A DNA stretch of 64,000 nt from Streptomyces sp. XM4193 (GCF_023072595.1 NZ_JALLGK010000001.1:248001-312000), one strand, 5' to 3'; positions 18,900-28,489 are shown, counted from the stretch's first letter. The notes: a model not told the origin generated them from the sequence alone. Numbers and translations are program-made.

Positions 18900-19162
18900 T
18901 TATCCACAGGACCCTGTGGGTGATCGCATCGAACCTGTGGAGAACCCCGGTCTTCCTGTGGGCGAGTCAGGGGACAGTGCTGTGGAGAAGTTGGGGCCCA
19001 CCTCTGAACTCCCGTCCTGAGCTGGGGTTTTGTCGTCCACGTTCTGTGCAGGAGAAAAAGTTGGCCGAGGTGGTGAAGTTCTCCGCGCCGGTACGTGCCG
19101 CATCGCCCATTCCGCGCAACTGTAATGACCCGATGCTCATTGCGATCATTACCTGTGGATGA
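18900..19162. promoter_or_regulatory. DnaA-box cluster between dnaB and the MATE gene
   Basis: Six DnaA-box-like nonamers within 263 bp: TTATCCACA (18900, plus strand), and on the minus strand TCACCCACA (18915), TTCTCCACA (18936), TCGCCCACA (18957), TTCTCCACA (18981) and TCATCCACA (19154). One matches the E. coli consensus exactly, and the two TTCTCCACA differ from the Streptomyces consensus at one base. The stretch is comparatively AT-rich and also holds the divergent promoters. DnaA-box clusters outside oriC that tune initiation are established in S. coelicolor. Confidence 0.7.
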
Positions 19163-19175
19163 TTGGATCAGACGC

Positions 19176-20567
19176 ATGCCAGAGCACCGCACCGGGCCCG
19201 ACGCCAGGACCGTCCGCACCGCCTCAGCACCCGGGCCGAAGGGCGGGCGCAGGGCCGAAGCCCGCCGCCACGACCGCGAGATCATCGCCCTCGCGCTGCC
19301 CGCCTTCGGCGCCCTCGTCGCCGAACCGCTCTTCCTGCTGACCGACAGCGCGATCGTCGGCCACCTCGGTACGCCGCAGCTCGCCGGGCTCGGTATCGCC
19401 GCGGCGCTGCTCGGCACCGGTGTGCACGTCTTCGTCTTCCTCGCCTACGCGACCACCGCCGCCGTCGCCCGCCGCGTCGGCGCCGGCGACATGGCCGCGG
19501 CGATCCGGCAGGGCATGGACGGAGTCTGGCTGGCACTGCTGCTCGGCACCGCCGTCGCCGCGGTGCTCTGGCCGCTCGCCCCCGCGGTGGTGGACGCGTT
19601 CGGCGCCTCGGCGACGGCGGCGCCGCACGCGGTGACCTACCTGCGGATCAGCGCCCTCGGCATCCCCGCGATGCTCGTGGTCCTGGCCGCCACCGGGGTG
19701 CTGCGCGGACTCCAGGACACCCGCACCCCGCTCTACGTCGCCATCGGCGGCTTCAGCGCCAACGCCGCGCTGAACGTACTGCTCGTCTACGGGTTCGGGT
19801 TCGGGATCGCGGGCTCCGCCTGGGGCACCGTGATCGCCCAGTGCGGCATGGCCGCGGTCTACCTCGCGGTGGTGGTGCGCGGCGCCCGGCACCACGGCGC
19901 CTCGCTCAGGCCCGACGCCGCCGGCATCCGGGCGTGCGCCCAGGCCGGAGTCCCGCTGTTGGTGCGAACGTTGTCGCTGCGCGCGGTGCTGATGATTACC
20001 ACCGTGGTCGCAGCCCGCCTGGGCGATGTGGAGGTCGCCGCGCACCAGATCACACTCACCGTGTGGTCGCTGCTGGCCTTCGCCCTGGACGCCATCGCGA
20101 TCGCCGGGCAGGCCATCATCGGCCGGTATCTGGGCGCGGGCGACGCCGAGGGGGCACGGGCCGCGTGCCGGCGGATGGTGCAGTGGGGCGTCGCGTCCGG
20201 AGCGGTGCTCGGTGTCCTGGTGGCGGTGTCGGCGCCGTTCGTGGGGCGGCTGTTCAGCGGGGATGAGGAGGTGCGCGGGCAGCTGCTCGCCGCGCTCCTG
20301 GTGGTCGCGGTGACGCAGCCGATCGCGGGCGTCGTCTTCGTCCTGGACGGAGTGCTGATGGGCGCCGGCGACGGGCCGTACCTGGCCTGGGCCATGCTCG
20401 CGGTGCTGGTGGTCTTCGCACCGGCGGCCTTCGCGGTGCCGGCGCTGGGCGGCGGACTGACCGCGCTCTGGGCGGCGTTGGCCGGACTGATGATGTCGGT
20501 GCGGCTGGCCACGCTGTGGTGGCGAGCGCGTTCCGGAGCGTGGGTGGTGACCGGCGCCGTGCGCTGA
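19176..20567 (+). CDS. MATE-family efflux transporter
   Basis: 463 residues, 12 membrane helices in two pseudo-symmetric halves. The first half has LTDSAIVGHLGTPQLAGLGIA and the second has HQITLTVWSLLAFALDAIAIAGQAIIGR, the DinF-type MATE signature. It exports cationic compounds in exchange for Na+ or H+. Start is ATG 19176 with only a weak ribosome site; the N-terminus is 35 basic residues. It is divergent from dnaB across the DnaA-box cluster and convergent with rplI. Confidence 0.9.
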   Translation: MPEHRTGPDARTVRTASAPGPKGGRRAEARRHDREIIALALPAFGALVAEPLFLLTDSAIVGHLGTPQLAGLGIAAALLGTGVHVFVFLAYATTAAVARRVGAGDMAAAIRQGMDGVWLALLLGTAVAAVLWPLAPAVVDAFGASATAAPHAVTYLRISALGIPAMLVVLAATGVLRGLQDTRTPLYVAIGGFSANAALNVLLVYGFGFGIAGSAWGTVIAQCGMAAVYLAVVVRGARHHGASLRPDAAGIRACAQAGVPLLVRTLSLRAVLMITTVVAARLGDVEVAAHQITLTVWSLLAFALDAIAIAGQAIIGRYLGAGDAEGARAACRRMVQWGVASGAVLGVLVAVSAPFVGRLFSGDEEVRGQLLAALLVVAVTQPIAGVVFVLDGVLMGAGDGPYLAWAMLAVLVVFAPAAFAVPALGGGLTALWAALAGLMMSVRLATLWWRARSGAWVVTGAVR

Positions 20568-20729
20568 GGCGCCCGCGCCCCGCACTGCCGGGCCCGCGCC
20601 CCTGCCGCCGGTGCGCCCCGCCGGGCCCGAACCGCCGTCGCGAACAGGCACCCCGCCGCCGGTGTGCGCACCGCGCGGCCGGGTGCACCCGGTAGTCGCA
20701 CTGCACCGCCCCGCCGTAGGCACGCCGAA

Positions 20730-20765
20730 GGGGCCGGCCCTCCGTCGCAACGGAGAGCCGGCCCC
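20730..20765. terminator. Bidirectional terminator, MATE / rplI
   Basis: Hairpin with a 9-bp GC stem (GGGGCCGGC / GCCGGCCCC), one mismatch and a 6-bp upper stem (CTCCGT / ACGGAG) with a CGCA loop. It lies between two convergent genes and can serve both. Confidence 0.8.
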
Positions 20766-20797
20766 TCGGGCTTGCAGCGGCAGAAGCCGCCGACCGC

Positions 20798-21244
20798 TTA
20801 CGCGGCCTGAACCTCGATGCCGACCTTGGCGGTGACCTCGGCGTGCAGACGCACGGAGACCTCGTGGCCGCCCAGGCTCTTGATCGGGGAACCGAGCTCG
20901 ATACGGCGCTTGTCCAGGTCCGGGCCACCGGAGGCCTTCACCGCGGAGGCGATGTCGGCCTGGGTGACGGAACCGAAGAGACGGCCGCCGTCGCCGGCGC
21001 GGACCTTGAGCCGCACCTTGGTGGACTCGAGCTGGCCGCGAATGCTGTTGGCCTGCTCGATCGTGGCGATCTCGCGGATCTTGCGACCGCGACGGATCTG
21101 CTCGACGTCCTTCTCGCCACCCTTGGTCCAGCGGATCGCGAAACCGCGGGGGAGAAGGTAGTTGCGGGCGTAGCCGTCGCGGACGTCCACGACGTCGCCG
21201 GCGATGCCGAGGCCGGAGACCTCGTTGGTCAGGATGATCTTCAT
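20798..21244 (-). CDS. rplI: 50S ribosomal protein bL9
   Basis: 148 residues, usual length for L9. The N domain begins [21 protein letters not shown] with the [13 protein letters not shown] rRNA-binding motif, followed by the long central helix and the C domain ending in the [11 protein letters not shown] strand. Last gene of the rpsF-ssb-rpsR-rplI operon; it starts 18 bp after rpsR. Confidence 0.98.
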   Translation of the reverse strand: MKIILTNEVSGLGIAGDVVDVRDGYARNYLLPRGFAIRWTKGGEKDVEQIRRGRKIREIATIEQANSIRGQLESTKVRLKVRAGDGGRLFGSVTQADIASAVKASGGPDLDKRRIELGSPIKSLGGHEVSVRLHAEVTAKVGIEVQAA

Positions 21245-21262
21245 CTGTCGGTCACCCTTTCC

Positions 21263-21499
21263 TTATCGCGCGGTCGAGGTGTAGGGCAGCAGTGCGACCT
21301 CACGGCTGTTCTTCACAGCCGTGGCGACGTCCCGCTGGTGCTGGGTGCAGTTGCCGGTGACCCGGCGGGCACGGATCTTGCCGCGGTCGGAAATGAACTT
21401 CCGCAGCAGGTTCGTGTCCTTGTAGTCGACGTAGGAGATCTTCTCCTTGCAGAACACGCAAACCTTCTTCTTAGGCTTGCGAGCAGGCGCCTTCGCCAT
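21263..21499 (-). CDS. rpsR: 30S ribosomal protein bS18
   Basis: 78 residues. CVFC near the N-terminus (14-17) and GNC-TQHQR later (about Cys50, His53) give a zinc-ligand pattern typical of the zinc-containing form of S18. Actinobacteria often have a second, zinc-independent copy that is made under zinc starvation. S18 pairs with S6 on the 30S platform, and the S6 gene is in the same operon. Confidence 0.98.
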   Translation of the reverse strand: MAKAPARKPKKKVCVFCKEKISYVDYKDTNLLRKFISDRGKIRARRVTGNCTQHQRDVATAVKNSREVALLPYTSTAR

Positions 21500-21587
21500 T
21501 GTCTCTCTCCAGTGAAATCAAGAAGTGTGTGCTGAGCCGCACTCCCGGAGCCCGCGGACGCCCTTGCCGGACGCCCCGGTCGAGGCT

Positions 21588-22172
21588 CTAGAAGGGGGGC
21601 TCGTCCGAGTAGCCGCCGCCCTGGCCGCCGCCGGAGCCACCGCCCCAGCCGCCGCCCTGCTGCTGGCCGCCGCCACCGCCGGGTCCGCCGGTCGCCCAGG
21701 GGTCGCCCCCCTGGCCGCCGCCGCCCTGCTGCTGGCCGCCGCCGTTCCAGCCGCCGCCCTGGCCGCCCTGGCCGCCGCCGAAGCCGCCGCCCTGGCCGCC
21801 GCCACGGGATCCGGTCTTGGTGACCTTGGCCGTGGCGTACCGCAGCGCGGGCCCGATCTCGTCCACCTCGAGCTCCACGACCGTACGCTTCTCACCCTGC
21901 TGGGTCTCGTACGAGCGCTGACGGAGCCGACCCTGGGCGATCACGCGCATTCCCTTGGTGAGGGACTCCGCGACGTTCTCCGCGGCCTGACGCCAGACCG
22001 AGCTGCGCAGGAACAGCGGGTCGCCGTCCTTCCACTCGTTGGTCTGGCGGTCGAACGTCCGAGGCGTCGACGCGATCGTGAAGTTCGCGACGGCGGCACC
22101 GGACGGGGTGAAACGCAGCTCGGGGTCGTCGGTCAGGTTGCCGACGACGGTGATGACGGTTTCGCCTGCCAT
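21588..22172 (-). CDS. ssb: Single-stranded DNA-binding protein
   Basis: 194 residues. An OB-fold domain (1-110: [23 protein letters not shown] ... [13 protein letters not shown]) is followed by an 80-residue Gly/Gln-rich linker and the acidic tip SDEPPF that recruits replication and repair proteins. It lies between rpsF and rpsR, as in most bacteria. Streptomycetes usually have a second ssb elsewhere; this operon copy is the essential replication one by homology. Confidence 0.97.
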   Translation of the reverse strand: MAGETVITVVGNLTDDPELRFTPSGAAVANFTIASTPRTFDRQTNEWKDGDPLFLRSSVWRQAAENVAESLTKGMRVIAQGRLRQRSYETQQGEKRTVVELEVDEIGPALRYATAKVTKTGSRGGGQGGGFGGGQGGQGGGWNGGGQQQGGGGQGGDPWATGGPGGGGGQQQGGGWGGGSGGGQGGGYSDEPPF

Positions 22173-22287
22173 GGGTGAACCTCTCGGCGGTGCGGTGCGG
22201 GGTGTGGCTGCTGGTGCTGGTAGCCGCGGCTACTCGCTGGACTCTTCGGCCCGCTGAACCGGGAACCCGTACGTGACGGGCCCTCGC

Positions 22288-22578
22288 TCAGTGGGTCGAG
22301 GGACGGAGGACCTTGGTCCGCAGAACCGACTCGCTCAGGTTCATCTGGCGGTCGAGCTCCTTGACGACCGCAGGCTCGGCCTGCAGGTCGATCACGGAGT
22401 AGATGCCCTCGGGCTTCTTGTTGATCTCGTAGGAGAGACGGCGACGGCCCCAGGTGTCGACCTTCTCGACCTTGCCGTTGCCCTCACGGACGACGGCGAG
22501 GAAGTTCTCGATCAGCGGGGATACGGAGCGCTCCTCGACATCGGGGTCGAGGATCACCATCACCTCGTAGTGACGCAT
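22288..22578 (-). CDS. rpsF: 30S ribosomal protein bS6
   Basis: 96 residues, normal length. [16 protein letters not shown] start, central [17 protein letters not shown] motif and C-terminal VLRTKVLR. First gene of the S6-SSB-S18-L9 operon, with GGAGG upstream of ATG 22578. The upstream 290 bp holds the operon promoter and a divergent small gene. Confidence 0.98.
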   Translation of the reverse strand: MRHYEVMVILDPDVEERSVSPLIENFLAVVREGNGKVEKVDTWGRRRLSYEINKKPEGIYSVIDLQAEPAVVKELDRQMNLSESVLRTKVLRPSTH

Positions 22579-22872
22579 GTAAAAACCCACCTCCTCTGGA
22601 CTCAGCGGCCACGGTCGTTCCGTGGCAGGAGGGTCGTGATGCGTACCTGCTTCGCTGTCCACCGTTGTATCCGACGCCACTGACAACCGGCCGGCGGCTG
22701 TGGCGGGGCATCGGGGGAACGGCAGGACTTCGACGCAGACGGTACAGAGTAGCCGCCCCGACCCCTCCGCTTGAAATCCGGCCACCCCTGCACGCAATCT
22801 GGACACATCGGGTGTGAGCGGCACTACACTCCCCGGCGCCGCGCACCGGTACGACCGGCAGGAGGTGCCCAC

Positions 22873-23199
22873 ATGGCACATGCGGTACGGGAGCGCGCAC
22901 CCGCCTCCCCCCTCGGCAGAGTCCTCAACAGCGACGGCAGAGCGCATCCGGCCGCGAACGCGTTCGCCGCGGCGGCGGTGGTGCTCGGTCTCGTTGCCCT
23001 GGCCACGGCCTTCTTCCCCGGGCTCCATCTCATCGCCTCCTGGGCGGGCCTGTTCGGCGTCGGCGCGGGGCTGTGGGGCCAGATGATCTCGTCCACCACG
23101 GGCGAGCGCTTCCTGTCCGTCATCGGTCTGGGTGCGGCGGCGGTCGGCTTCTACATCGGCATCGCACACGGCGGTCTGTGGGGCGGCCTGATCGGCTGA
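22873..23199 (+). CDS. Small conserved membrane protein
   Basis: 108 residues with three hydrophobic segments (about 30-50, 53-70 and 84-105), preceded by a 28-residue polar N-terminus. GGAGG lies nine bases before ATG 22873. It is syntenic with a hypothetical membrane protein between femX and rpsF in S. coelicolor. I do not recognise a functional family. Confidence 0.75.
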   Translation: MAHAVRERAPASPLGRVLNSDGRAHPAANAFAAAAVVLGLVALATAFFPGLHLIASWAGLFGVGAGLWGQMISSTTGERFLSVIGLGAAAVGFYIGIAHGGLWGGLIG

Positions 23200-23320
23200 C
23201 CCCGGCGCCGCACGAGTTCCCACCCGCGCGGGGTCGTCGGCCCGCCCGCGCAGGGTCGGCGGCCCGTGTGCGCGGGCGGGCGTGGCGGGAGCTGCGTGCG
23301 CGCTCACCGGGCGTACGCGC

Positions 23321-23360
23321 GACCCCGGTCGTCCCCGGTCGTCCCCGGTCGTCCCCGGCC
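23321..23360. repeat. 10-bp tandem repeat (CCCCGGTCGT-type x4)
   Basis: Four 10-bp units (GACCCCGGTC, GTCCCCGGTC twice, GTCCCCGGCC) within the 359-bp noncoding gap before femX. The rest of the gap has C/G-rich imperfect repeats and no gene. Confidence 0.8.
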
Positions 23361-23558
23361 GGGCGGCCGCGGCCGGCTCCGAGGACCACACGAAAGTGCG
23401 ACAACTCCGCCGTCCCGTCCGCGCCGGGCCGGTGCCGCGGCCGTCTCCGGCCCCGTCGTCGGGCTTCGGAAGGGGCAGGTACGGCCACGCGTGGCGAGGG
23501 CCCCGCGCAGTAGGCTTCGCGCAGACCCGGCGAAGTAAGCGCGGAGGAGCGCCCCCTT

Positions 23559-24680
23559 ATGAGTCTGACCCTGAGGACGATCAGCCGTGAGCAGCATCTG
23601 GAGTTCATCCGGAGCCAGCCCTCGGCGAGCCACTGCCAGGTCCCCGCGTGGGCGGATGTGAAGACGGAGTGGCGCTCGGAGAACCTCGGCTGGTTCGACG
23701 ACCGCAGCGGGGAGCTGGTCGGCGCCGGGCTGGTGCTCTACCGCCAACTGCCCAAGGTCAAGCGCTATCTCGCGTACCTGCCCGAGGGGCCGGTCATCAA
23801 CTGGTACGCCCCGAATCTCGAGGAGTGGCTCCAGCCGATGCTGGCGCACCTGAAGAACAAGGGCGCGTTCTCGGTGAAGATGGGGCCGCCCGTGGTGATC
23901 CGCAGGTGGGACGCCGCGGCGATCAAGAAGGGCATACAGGACACCGAGGTCAAGCGGCTGCGGGACGTGGAGGCGACGCACATCGAGCCCCGCGCCTTCG
24001 AGGTCTCCGACCGGCTGCGCAAGATGGGCTGGCAGCAGGGGGAGGACGGCGGCGCCGGATTCGGCGATGTGCAGCCGCGCTACGTCTTCCAGGTGCCGCT
24101 GGAGAACCGTTCCCTGGAAGAGGTCCACAAGGGCTTCAACCAGCTGTGGCGGCGCAACATCAAGAAGGCCGACAAGGCCGGTGTCGAGGTCGTCCAGGGC
24201 CGCTTCGAGGACCTGGCGGAGTGGCAGCGGCTGTACGAGATCACGGCCGAGCGCGACAAGTTCCGTCCCAGGCCGCTCAGTTACTTCCAGCAGATGTGGA
24301 AGGCCCTCAACACCGAGGACCCGAACCGGATGCGGCTGTACTTCGCGATGCACGAGGGCGAGGCCGTGGCGGCGGCGACGATGCTGGTCGTCGGCGGCCA
24401 CGTCTGGTACTCCTACGGCGCCTCGGCCAACCACAAGCGCGAGGTGCGCCCGTCCAACGCGATGCAGTGGCGGATGCTCCAGGACGCCTACGCGCTCGGT
24501 GCAAGCGTGTACGACCTGCGCGGCATCTCGGATTCGCTGGACGACAGCGACCACCTCTTCGGGCTGATCCAGTTCAAGGTCGGCACCGGTGGCGAGGCCG
24601 CCGAGTACATCGGCGAGTGGGACTTCCCGCTCAACAAGCTGCTGCACAAGGCCCTGGACATCTACATGTCCCGTCGCTGA
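23559..24680 (+). CDS. femX: FemX-type aminoacyltransferase for peptidoglycan branching
   Basis: 373 residues, two tandem GNAT-like folds of the FemABX family. It uses aminoacyl-tRNA to add the bridge residue (glycine in Streptomyces) to the lipid-linked peptidoglycan precursor in the cytoplasm. Visible features: SHCQVPAWADVK at the start, FNQLWRRNIKKADKAG in the middle and WYSYGASANHKREVRPSNAMQW near the end. There is no seryl-tRNA-synthetase-like coiled-coil insertion, as in the FemX/VanK group. GGAGG precedes ATG 23559. It corresponds to S. coelicolor SCO3904 by memory of synteny. Confidence 0.9.
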   Translation: MSLTLRTISREQHLEFIRSQPSASHCQVPAWADVKTEWRSENLGWFDDRSGELVGAGLVLYRQLPKVKRYLAYLPEGPVINWYAPNLEEWLQPMLAHLKNKGAFSVKMGPPVVIRRWDAAAIKKGIQDTEVKRLRDVEATHIEPRAFEVSDRLRKMGWQQGEDGGAGFGDVQPRYVFQVPLENRSLEEVHKGFNQLWRRNIKKADKAGVEVVQGRFEDLAEWQRLYEITAERDKFRPRPLSYFQQMWKALNTEDPNRMRLYFAMHEGEAVAAATMLVVGGHVWYSYGASANHKREVRPSNAMQWRMLQDAYALGASVYDLRGISDSLDDSDHLFGLIQFKVGTGGEAAEYIGEWDFPLNKLLHKALDIYMSRR

Positions 24681-24860
24681 CGCCCCGTCGGGCCGCTGGG
24701 GTCGCCGCTTCGGCGCCGGCTCCGGCGGACGGCCCCGCGATCCGTGGCCGCCGAGCCGCGGGCGAGGCCCCGCAGTCGCGGCCCGGCAGCGGCCGTACCC
24801 GCGAATCCCCTGACAGACCCCAATGAATCGACAGACCTCAAGAAAGGTGTCCTACCGGCC

Positions 24861-25892
24861 ATGGCGCTCACCCTCTACGTCGATACTGATCGCTGGCGGG
24901 CGCATCAGCGCGCGATGCTCCAGCAGTTCCCGGGGATAGTCCCGGTCTGCAAGGGCAACGGCTACGGCTTCGGCCACGAGCGCCTGTCCGACGAGGTGTC
25001 GCAGTTCGGTTCGGACGTGCTGGCGGTCGGCACGACGTACGAAGCGGCCCGGATCAAGGACTTCTTCAGCGGAGATCTGCTGGTGCTGACGCCGTTCCGT
25101 CGCGGTGAGGAGCCGGTGCCGCTGCCGGACCGGGCCATCCGTTCGGTCTCCTCGGTGGACGGGGTCGCCGCCCTGGTCGGCGCTCGCGTCGTGGTCGAGG
25201 TCATGAGCAGCATGAAGCGCCACGGAGTGGTCGAGGAGGACCTGGGCCGGCTGCGGGCCGCGATCGACGATGTGCGGCTGGAGGGCTTCGCGATCCATCT
25301 GCCGCTCGACCGGACCGACGGCACCGACGCGGTGGACGAGGTCATCGGCTGGATGGACCGGCTGCGCGCTGCCCGGCTTCCGCTGGACACCATGTTCGTC
25401 AGCCACCTCGGCCCGGACGAGTTCGCGCGGCTCCAGCAGCAGTTCCCGCAGACCCGTTTCCGTGCGCGGATCGGCACCAGACTGTGGCTGGGTGATCACG
25501 AGGCGACGGAGTACCGCGGCGCTGTGCTGGACGTGACGCGTGTGACCAAGGGGGACAGGTTCGGCTACCGCCAGGCCAAGTCCCCGGGTGACGGCTGGCT
25601 CGTGGTGGTCGCCGGCGGTACCTCGCACGGGGTCGGCTTGGAGGCGCCGAAGGCCCTGCACGGGATGACGTCCCGGGCGAAGGGCGTCGCGCGCGCCGGG
25701 CTCGCCACGGTGAACCGCAACCTCTCCCCCTTCGTCTGGGGAGGCAAGCAGCGCTGGTTCGCCGAGCCGCCGCACATGCAGGTGTCGATTCTCTTCGTGC
25801 CCTCGGACGCACCCGAACCGCGGGTGGGCGACGAGCTCACCGCGCATCTGCGGCACACAACGACCCAGTTCGACCGGCTGGTTGAGCGCTGA
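24861..25892 (+). CDS. Alanine-racemase-like PLP protein
   Basis: 343 residues. The segment PVCKGNGYGFG (28-38) aligns with the VVKANAYGHG motif of alanine racemase, with Lys31 as the predicted PLP lysine. A TIM-barrel-like domain runs to about residue 230 and a beta domain ends with QVSILFVP ... VGDELTAHL. It is only distantly similar to the housekeeping Alr, so a different amino acid, or a non-racemase role, is possible. It lies 180 bp downstream of femX on the same strand, which suggests a cell-wall role. ATG 24861 has a distant AAAGG. Confidence 0.72.
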   Translation: MALTLYVDTDRWRAHQRAMLQQFPGIVPVCKGNGYGFGHERLSDEVSQFGSDVLAVGTTYEAARIKDFFSGDLLVLTPFRRGEEPVPLPDRAIRSVSSVDGVAALVGARVVVEVMSSMKRHGVVEEDLGRLRAAIDDVRLEGFAIHLPLDRTDGTDAVDEVIGWMDRLRAARLPLDTMFVSHLGPDEFARLQQQFPQTRFRARIGTRLWLGDHEATEYRGAVLDVTRVTKGDRFGYRQAKSPGDGWLVVVAGGTSHGVGLEAPKALHGMTSRAKGVARAGLATVNRNLSPFVWGGKQRWFAEPPHMQVSILFVPSDAPEPRVGDELTAHLRHTTTQFDRLVER

Positions 25893-25905
25893 CGAAGCCC
25901 GGCCT

Positions 25906-25919
25906 GTTTCACGTGAAAC
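25906..25919. other. Second parS site
   Basis: Perfect GTTTCACGTGAAAC, 13 bp after the stop of the alanine-racemase-like gene and 23.3 kb from the first copy. The rest of the gap to ino1 has a roughly 20-bp repeat (CGACTGTCGCGC-type, three imperfect copies, 25986-26040) and a terminator. Confidence 0.93.
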
Positions 25920-26117
25920 AAGCCCGCCCGCGGAACCCCCGCATCCACAGCCCGAGTTGAGCCGCCCGAGCGGGGCGCCGGCCGCCGACTGTCGCGCACC
26001 GACCGGCGACTGTCGCGCGTCGACTGTCGCGCACCGACCGCTCGGCGTGCGGGCGGGTGTGCAGCGGGGCGCGGGCACATGCGCAGCGCGCCGGCGGCGC
26101 CCGAGTCGCCGCGCACA

Positions 26118-26175
26118 CGAGTGGGGCCCTTCCCCCGGTGATCCCTGAGGATCTCGGTAGGAAGGGCCCCACTCG
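26118..26175. terminator. Strong terminator of ino1
   Basis: Perfect 16-bp inverted repeat CGAGTGGGGCCCTTCC / GGAAGGGCCCCACTCG with a 26-base loop, 44 bp past the ino1 stop (minus strand). The stem is symmetric and could also stop transcripts coming from the racemase-like gene. Confidence 0.82.
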
Positions 26176-26218
26176 GTTGCGGTCGGCGGCGGTCACCCGC
26201 TGCCGGCGCGCGGACGGA

Positions 26219-27301
26219 TCAGCGCTCGACCTCGCCCTTGATGAACTTCTCGACGTTGGCCCGCGCCTCGTCGTCGAAGTACTGCACGGGCGGGGACTTC
26301 ATGAAGTACGAGGAGGCCGAGAGGATCGGGCCACCGATGCCGCGGTCCATGGCGATCTTCGCCGCGCGAACGGCGTCGATGATGACACCGGCGGAGTTCG
26401 GGGAGTCCCAGACCTCCAGCTTGTACTCCAGGTTCAGCGGGACGTCGCCGAAGGCCCGACCCTCGAGGCGGACGTAGGCCCACTTGCGGTCGTCCAGCCA
26501 GGCCACGTAGTCCGAGGGGCCGATGTGGACGTTGTCCGCGCCGAGCTCGCGGTCGCGGATCTGGGAGGTGACGGCCTGGGTCTTGGAGATCTTCTTGGAC
26601 TCCAGCCGCTCCCGCTCCAACATGTTCTTGAAGTCCATGTTGCCGCCGACGTTCAGCTGCATCGTGCGGTCCAGGATGACGCCGCGGTCCTCGAACAGCT
26701 TCGCCATCACACGGTGCGTGATGGTCGCGCCGACCTGGGACTTGATGTCGTCACCGACGATCGGCACACCGGCCGCGGTGAACTTGTCCGCCCACTCCTT
26801 GGTGCCGGCGATGAAGACCGGGAGCGCGTTGACGAAGGCGACACCGGCGTCGAGGGCGACCTGTGCGTAGTACTCGACGGCGCTCTGGGAGCCGACCGGC
26901 AGGTAGCAGACGAGCACGTCGGCCTGCGCGTCGCGGAGGGCCTGGACGACGTCGACCGGCTCGGCGTCGGACTCCTCGATGGTCTCGCGGTAGTACTTGC
27001 CGAGACCGTCGTGGGTCTCGCCGCGCTGGACGGTGACACCGCTCGGCGGCACGTCGCAGATCTTGATGGTGTTGTTCTCGCTGGCGCCGATGGCGTCCGC
27101 GAGATCGAGGCCCACCTTCTTGCCGTCCACGTCGAAGGCGGCGACGAACTCGACGTCCTTGACGTGGTAGTCGCCGAACTGAACGTGCATCAGACCCGGG
27201 ACGCGGCTGTCCGGGGCGGCGTCCTTGTAGTACTCGACACCCTGCACAAGCGAGGCGGCGCAGTTGCCCACGCCGGCGATGGCTACGCGAACCGAACCCA
27301 T
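26219..27301 (-). CDS. ino1: myo-Inositol-1-phosphate synthase
   Basis: 360 residues, typical actinobacterial length. Converts glucose-6-phosphate to L-myo-inositol-1-phosphate with NAD+, feeding phosphatidylinositol and mycothiol. Features: NAD-binding GVGNCAASL (11-19), the conserved NGGNM-like [12 protein letters not shown] (about 220-231) and SYFMKSPP near the C-terminus. GGGAG precedes ATG 27301. It lies 50 bp after padR on the same strand, so they are probably co-transcribed. Confidence 0.95.
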   Translation of the reverse strand: MGSVRVAIAGVGNCAASLVQGVEYYKDAAPDSRVPGLMHVQFGDYHVKDVEFVAAFDVDGKKVGLDLADAIGASENNTIKICDVPPSGVTVQRGETHDGLGKYYRETIEESDAEPVDVVQALRDAQADVLVCYLPVGSQSAVEYYAQVALDAGVAFVNALPVFIAGTKEWADKFTAAGVPIVGDDIKSQVGATITHRVMAKLFEDRGVILDRTMQLNVGGNMDFKNMLERERLESKKISKTQAVTSQIRDRELGADNVHIGPSDYVAWLDDRKWAYVRLEGRAFGDVPLNLEYKLEVWDSPNSAGVIIDAVRAAKIAMDRGIGGPILSASSYFMKSPPVQYFDDEARANVEKFIKGEVER

Positions 27302-27351
27302 TCCGGTTGCTCCCTGTTCGTTCTCGGAGAAGACCCGCGGACGCGGAGTCC

Positions 27352-28068
27352 CTACTTGATGTCCTCGGACGAGTCCGGCCGGGCACTACCCCGATGCCGG
27401 GGCAGCCCGCCCGTGTTCTCTGACTGACGCCGACCTTCCGCGGGTCCGTCCTCGGCCCGGGCCTCCTGCGCGGAGACGCCTTCGGGCGGGGACTGGTCCC
27501 GCTTGTCGCGTCCGGCCCGCTCGCTCTCGATGAGCTCGTTGAGCCAGCGGACCTCACGCTCCACGGATTCCATGCCGTGTCGCTGCAACTCGAGGGTGTA
27601 GTCGTCCAGACGCTCCCTGGTGCGCGCCAGCGAGGCGCGCATCTTGTCCAGGCGCTCCTCCAGGCGGCTGCGGCGTCCTTCCAGAACGCGCATCCGTACG
27701 TCCCGCGAGGTCTGACCGAAGAAGGCGAAACGCACGCCGAAGTGCTCGTCCTCCCAGGTGTCGGGACCCGTCTGGGCGAGCAACTCCTCGAAGTGGTCCT
27801 TGCCTTCGGCGGTGATCGCGTAAACGATCTTCGCCCGGCGACCGGTGAGCTGTGCGGTGAGGGGCTCGGTAGTCGCGCTACCCGGCTCCTCGGCGATCCA
27901 CCCCTGCTGAAGCAGTGCCTTGAGGCAGGGGTAGAGGGTGCCGTAGCTGAACGCCCGGAAGACGCCCAGCGAGGTGTTGAGTCGCTTGCGCAGCTCGTAC
28001 CCGTGCATGGGGGACTCGCGCAGCAGACCGAGAACGGCGAACTCCAGGACGCCCGACCGTCTGCTCAT
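27352..28068 (-). CDS. PadR-family transcriptional regulator
   Basis: 238 residues. A winged-helix domain ([28 protein letters not shown] ... [17 protein letters not shown]) covers residues 1-85; a helical dimerisation region continues to about 185, and a disordered polar tail follows. It belongs to the PadR-s2-like group with a longer C domain. A perfect PadR-type palindrome lies upstream at 28175-28195. It is the first gene of a two-gene operon with ino1, so it probably controls inositol-phosphate synthesis as well as itself. Confidence 0.9.
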   Translation of the reverse strand: MSRRSGVLEFAVLGLLRESPMHGYELRKRLNTSLGVFRAFSYGTLYPCLKALLQQGWIAEEPGSATTEPLTAQLTGRRAKIVYAITAEGKDHFEELLAQTGPDTWEDEHFGVRFAFFGQTSRDVRMRVLEGRRSRLEERLDKMRASLARTRERLDDYTLELQRHGMESVEREVRWLNELIESERAGRDKRDQSPPEGVSAQEARAEDGPAEGRRQSENTGGLPRHRGSARPDSSEDIK

Positions 28069-28174
28069 CGAGGTCGACCCATCCCTTCCGCCGTCGCTGT
28101 CCGTGTGCGGTGGACCGCCGGTCGTGGTGATGACCACCTGCGACCTGTGTCCGCCGTGTGCCCTATGCCGAGTT

Positions 28175-28195
28175 GATGTATCGACTCGATACATC
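28175..28195. promoter_or_regulatory. PadR-type operator upstream of padR-ino1
   Basis: Perfect inverted repeat with 10-bp arms GATGTATCGA / TCGATACATC around one central C. It contains ATGT-N9-ACAT-like spacing close to the PadR consensus and is 107 bp upstream of padR. It is also upstream of the divergent PBP gene, 295 bp away. Confidence 0.8.
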
Positions 28196-28303
28196 CAGAC
28201 GATAGGGCGCAGGGTCGCGGTCGGCAAGGCCGGGATCGGCGAAAGGGATTCAGATCACGGAATCACCAGGCCCCAACTGCCCTGTTTGGTAAGGGATGAC
28301 CTG

Positions 28304-28331
28304 TTGAGCATCTTCTGTACGTGCGTAACCT
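28304..28331 (+). promoter_or_regulatory. Candidate promoter of the PBP gene
   Basis: TTGAGC (28304-28309) and TAACCT (28326-28331), spacer 16. It would give a leader of about 150 bases to ATG 28490. Confidence 0.45.
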
Positions 28332-28489
28332 GACGCTGTGCAGAACACCACCGGGAACCGATCGGCGTCCCCACACGTCGTCGTCCTGGATGTAGTGCGC
28401 CCTCTTCACCTGGCGGGTCGCACTTCGGGGGGCCGGAAGTACACTGCCGCCTTCAGGCGTGGGTGCCTGACCGAGGAGTAGCTTTTCCC

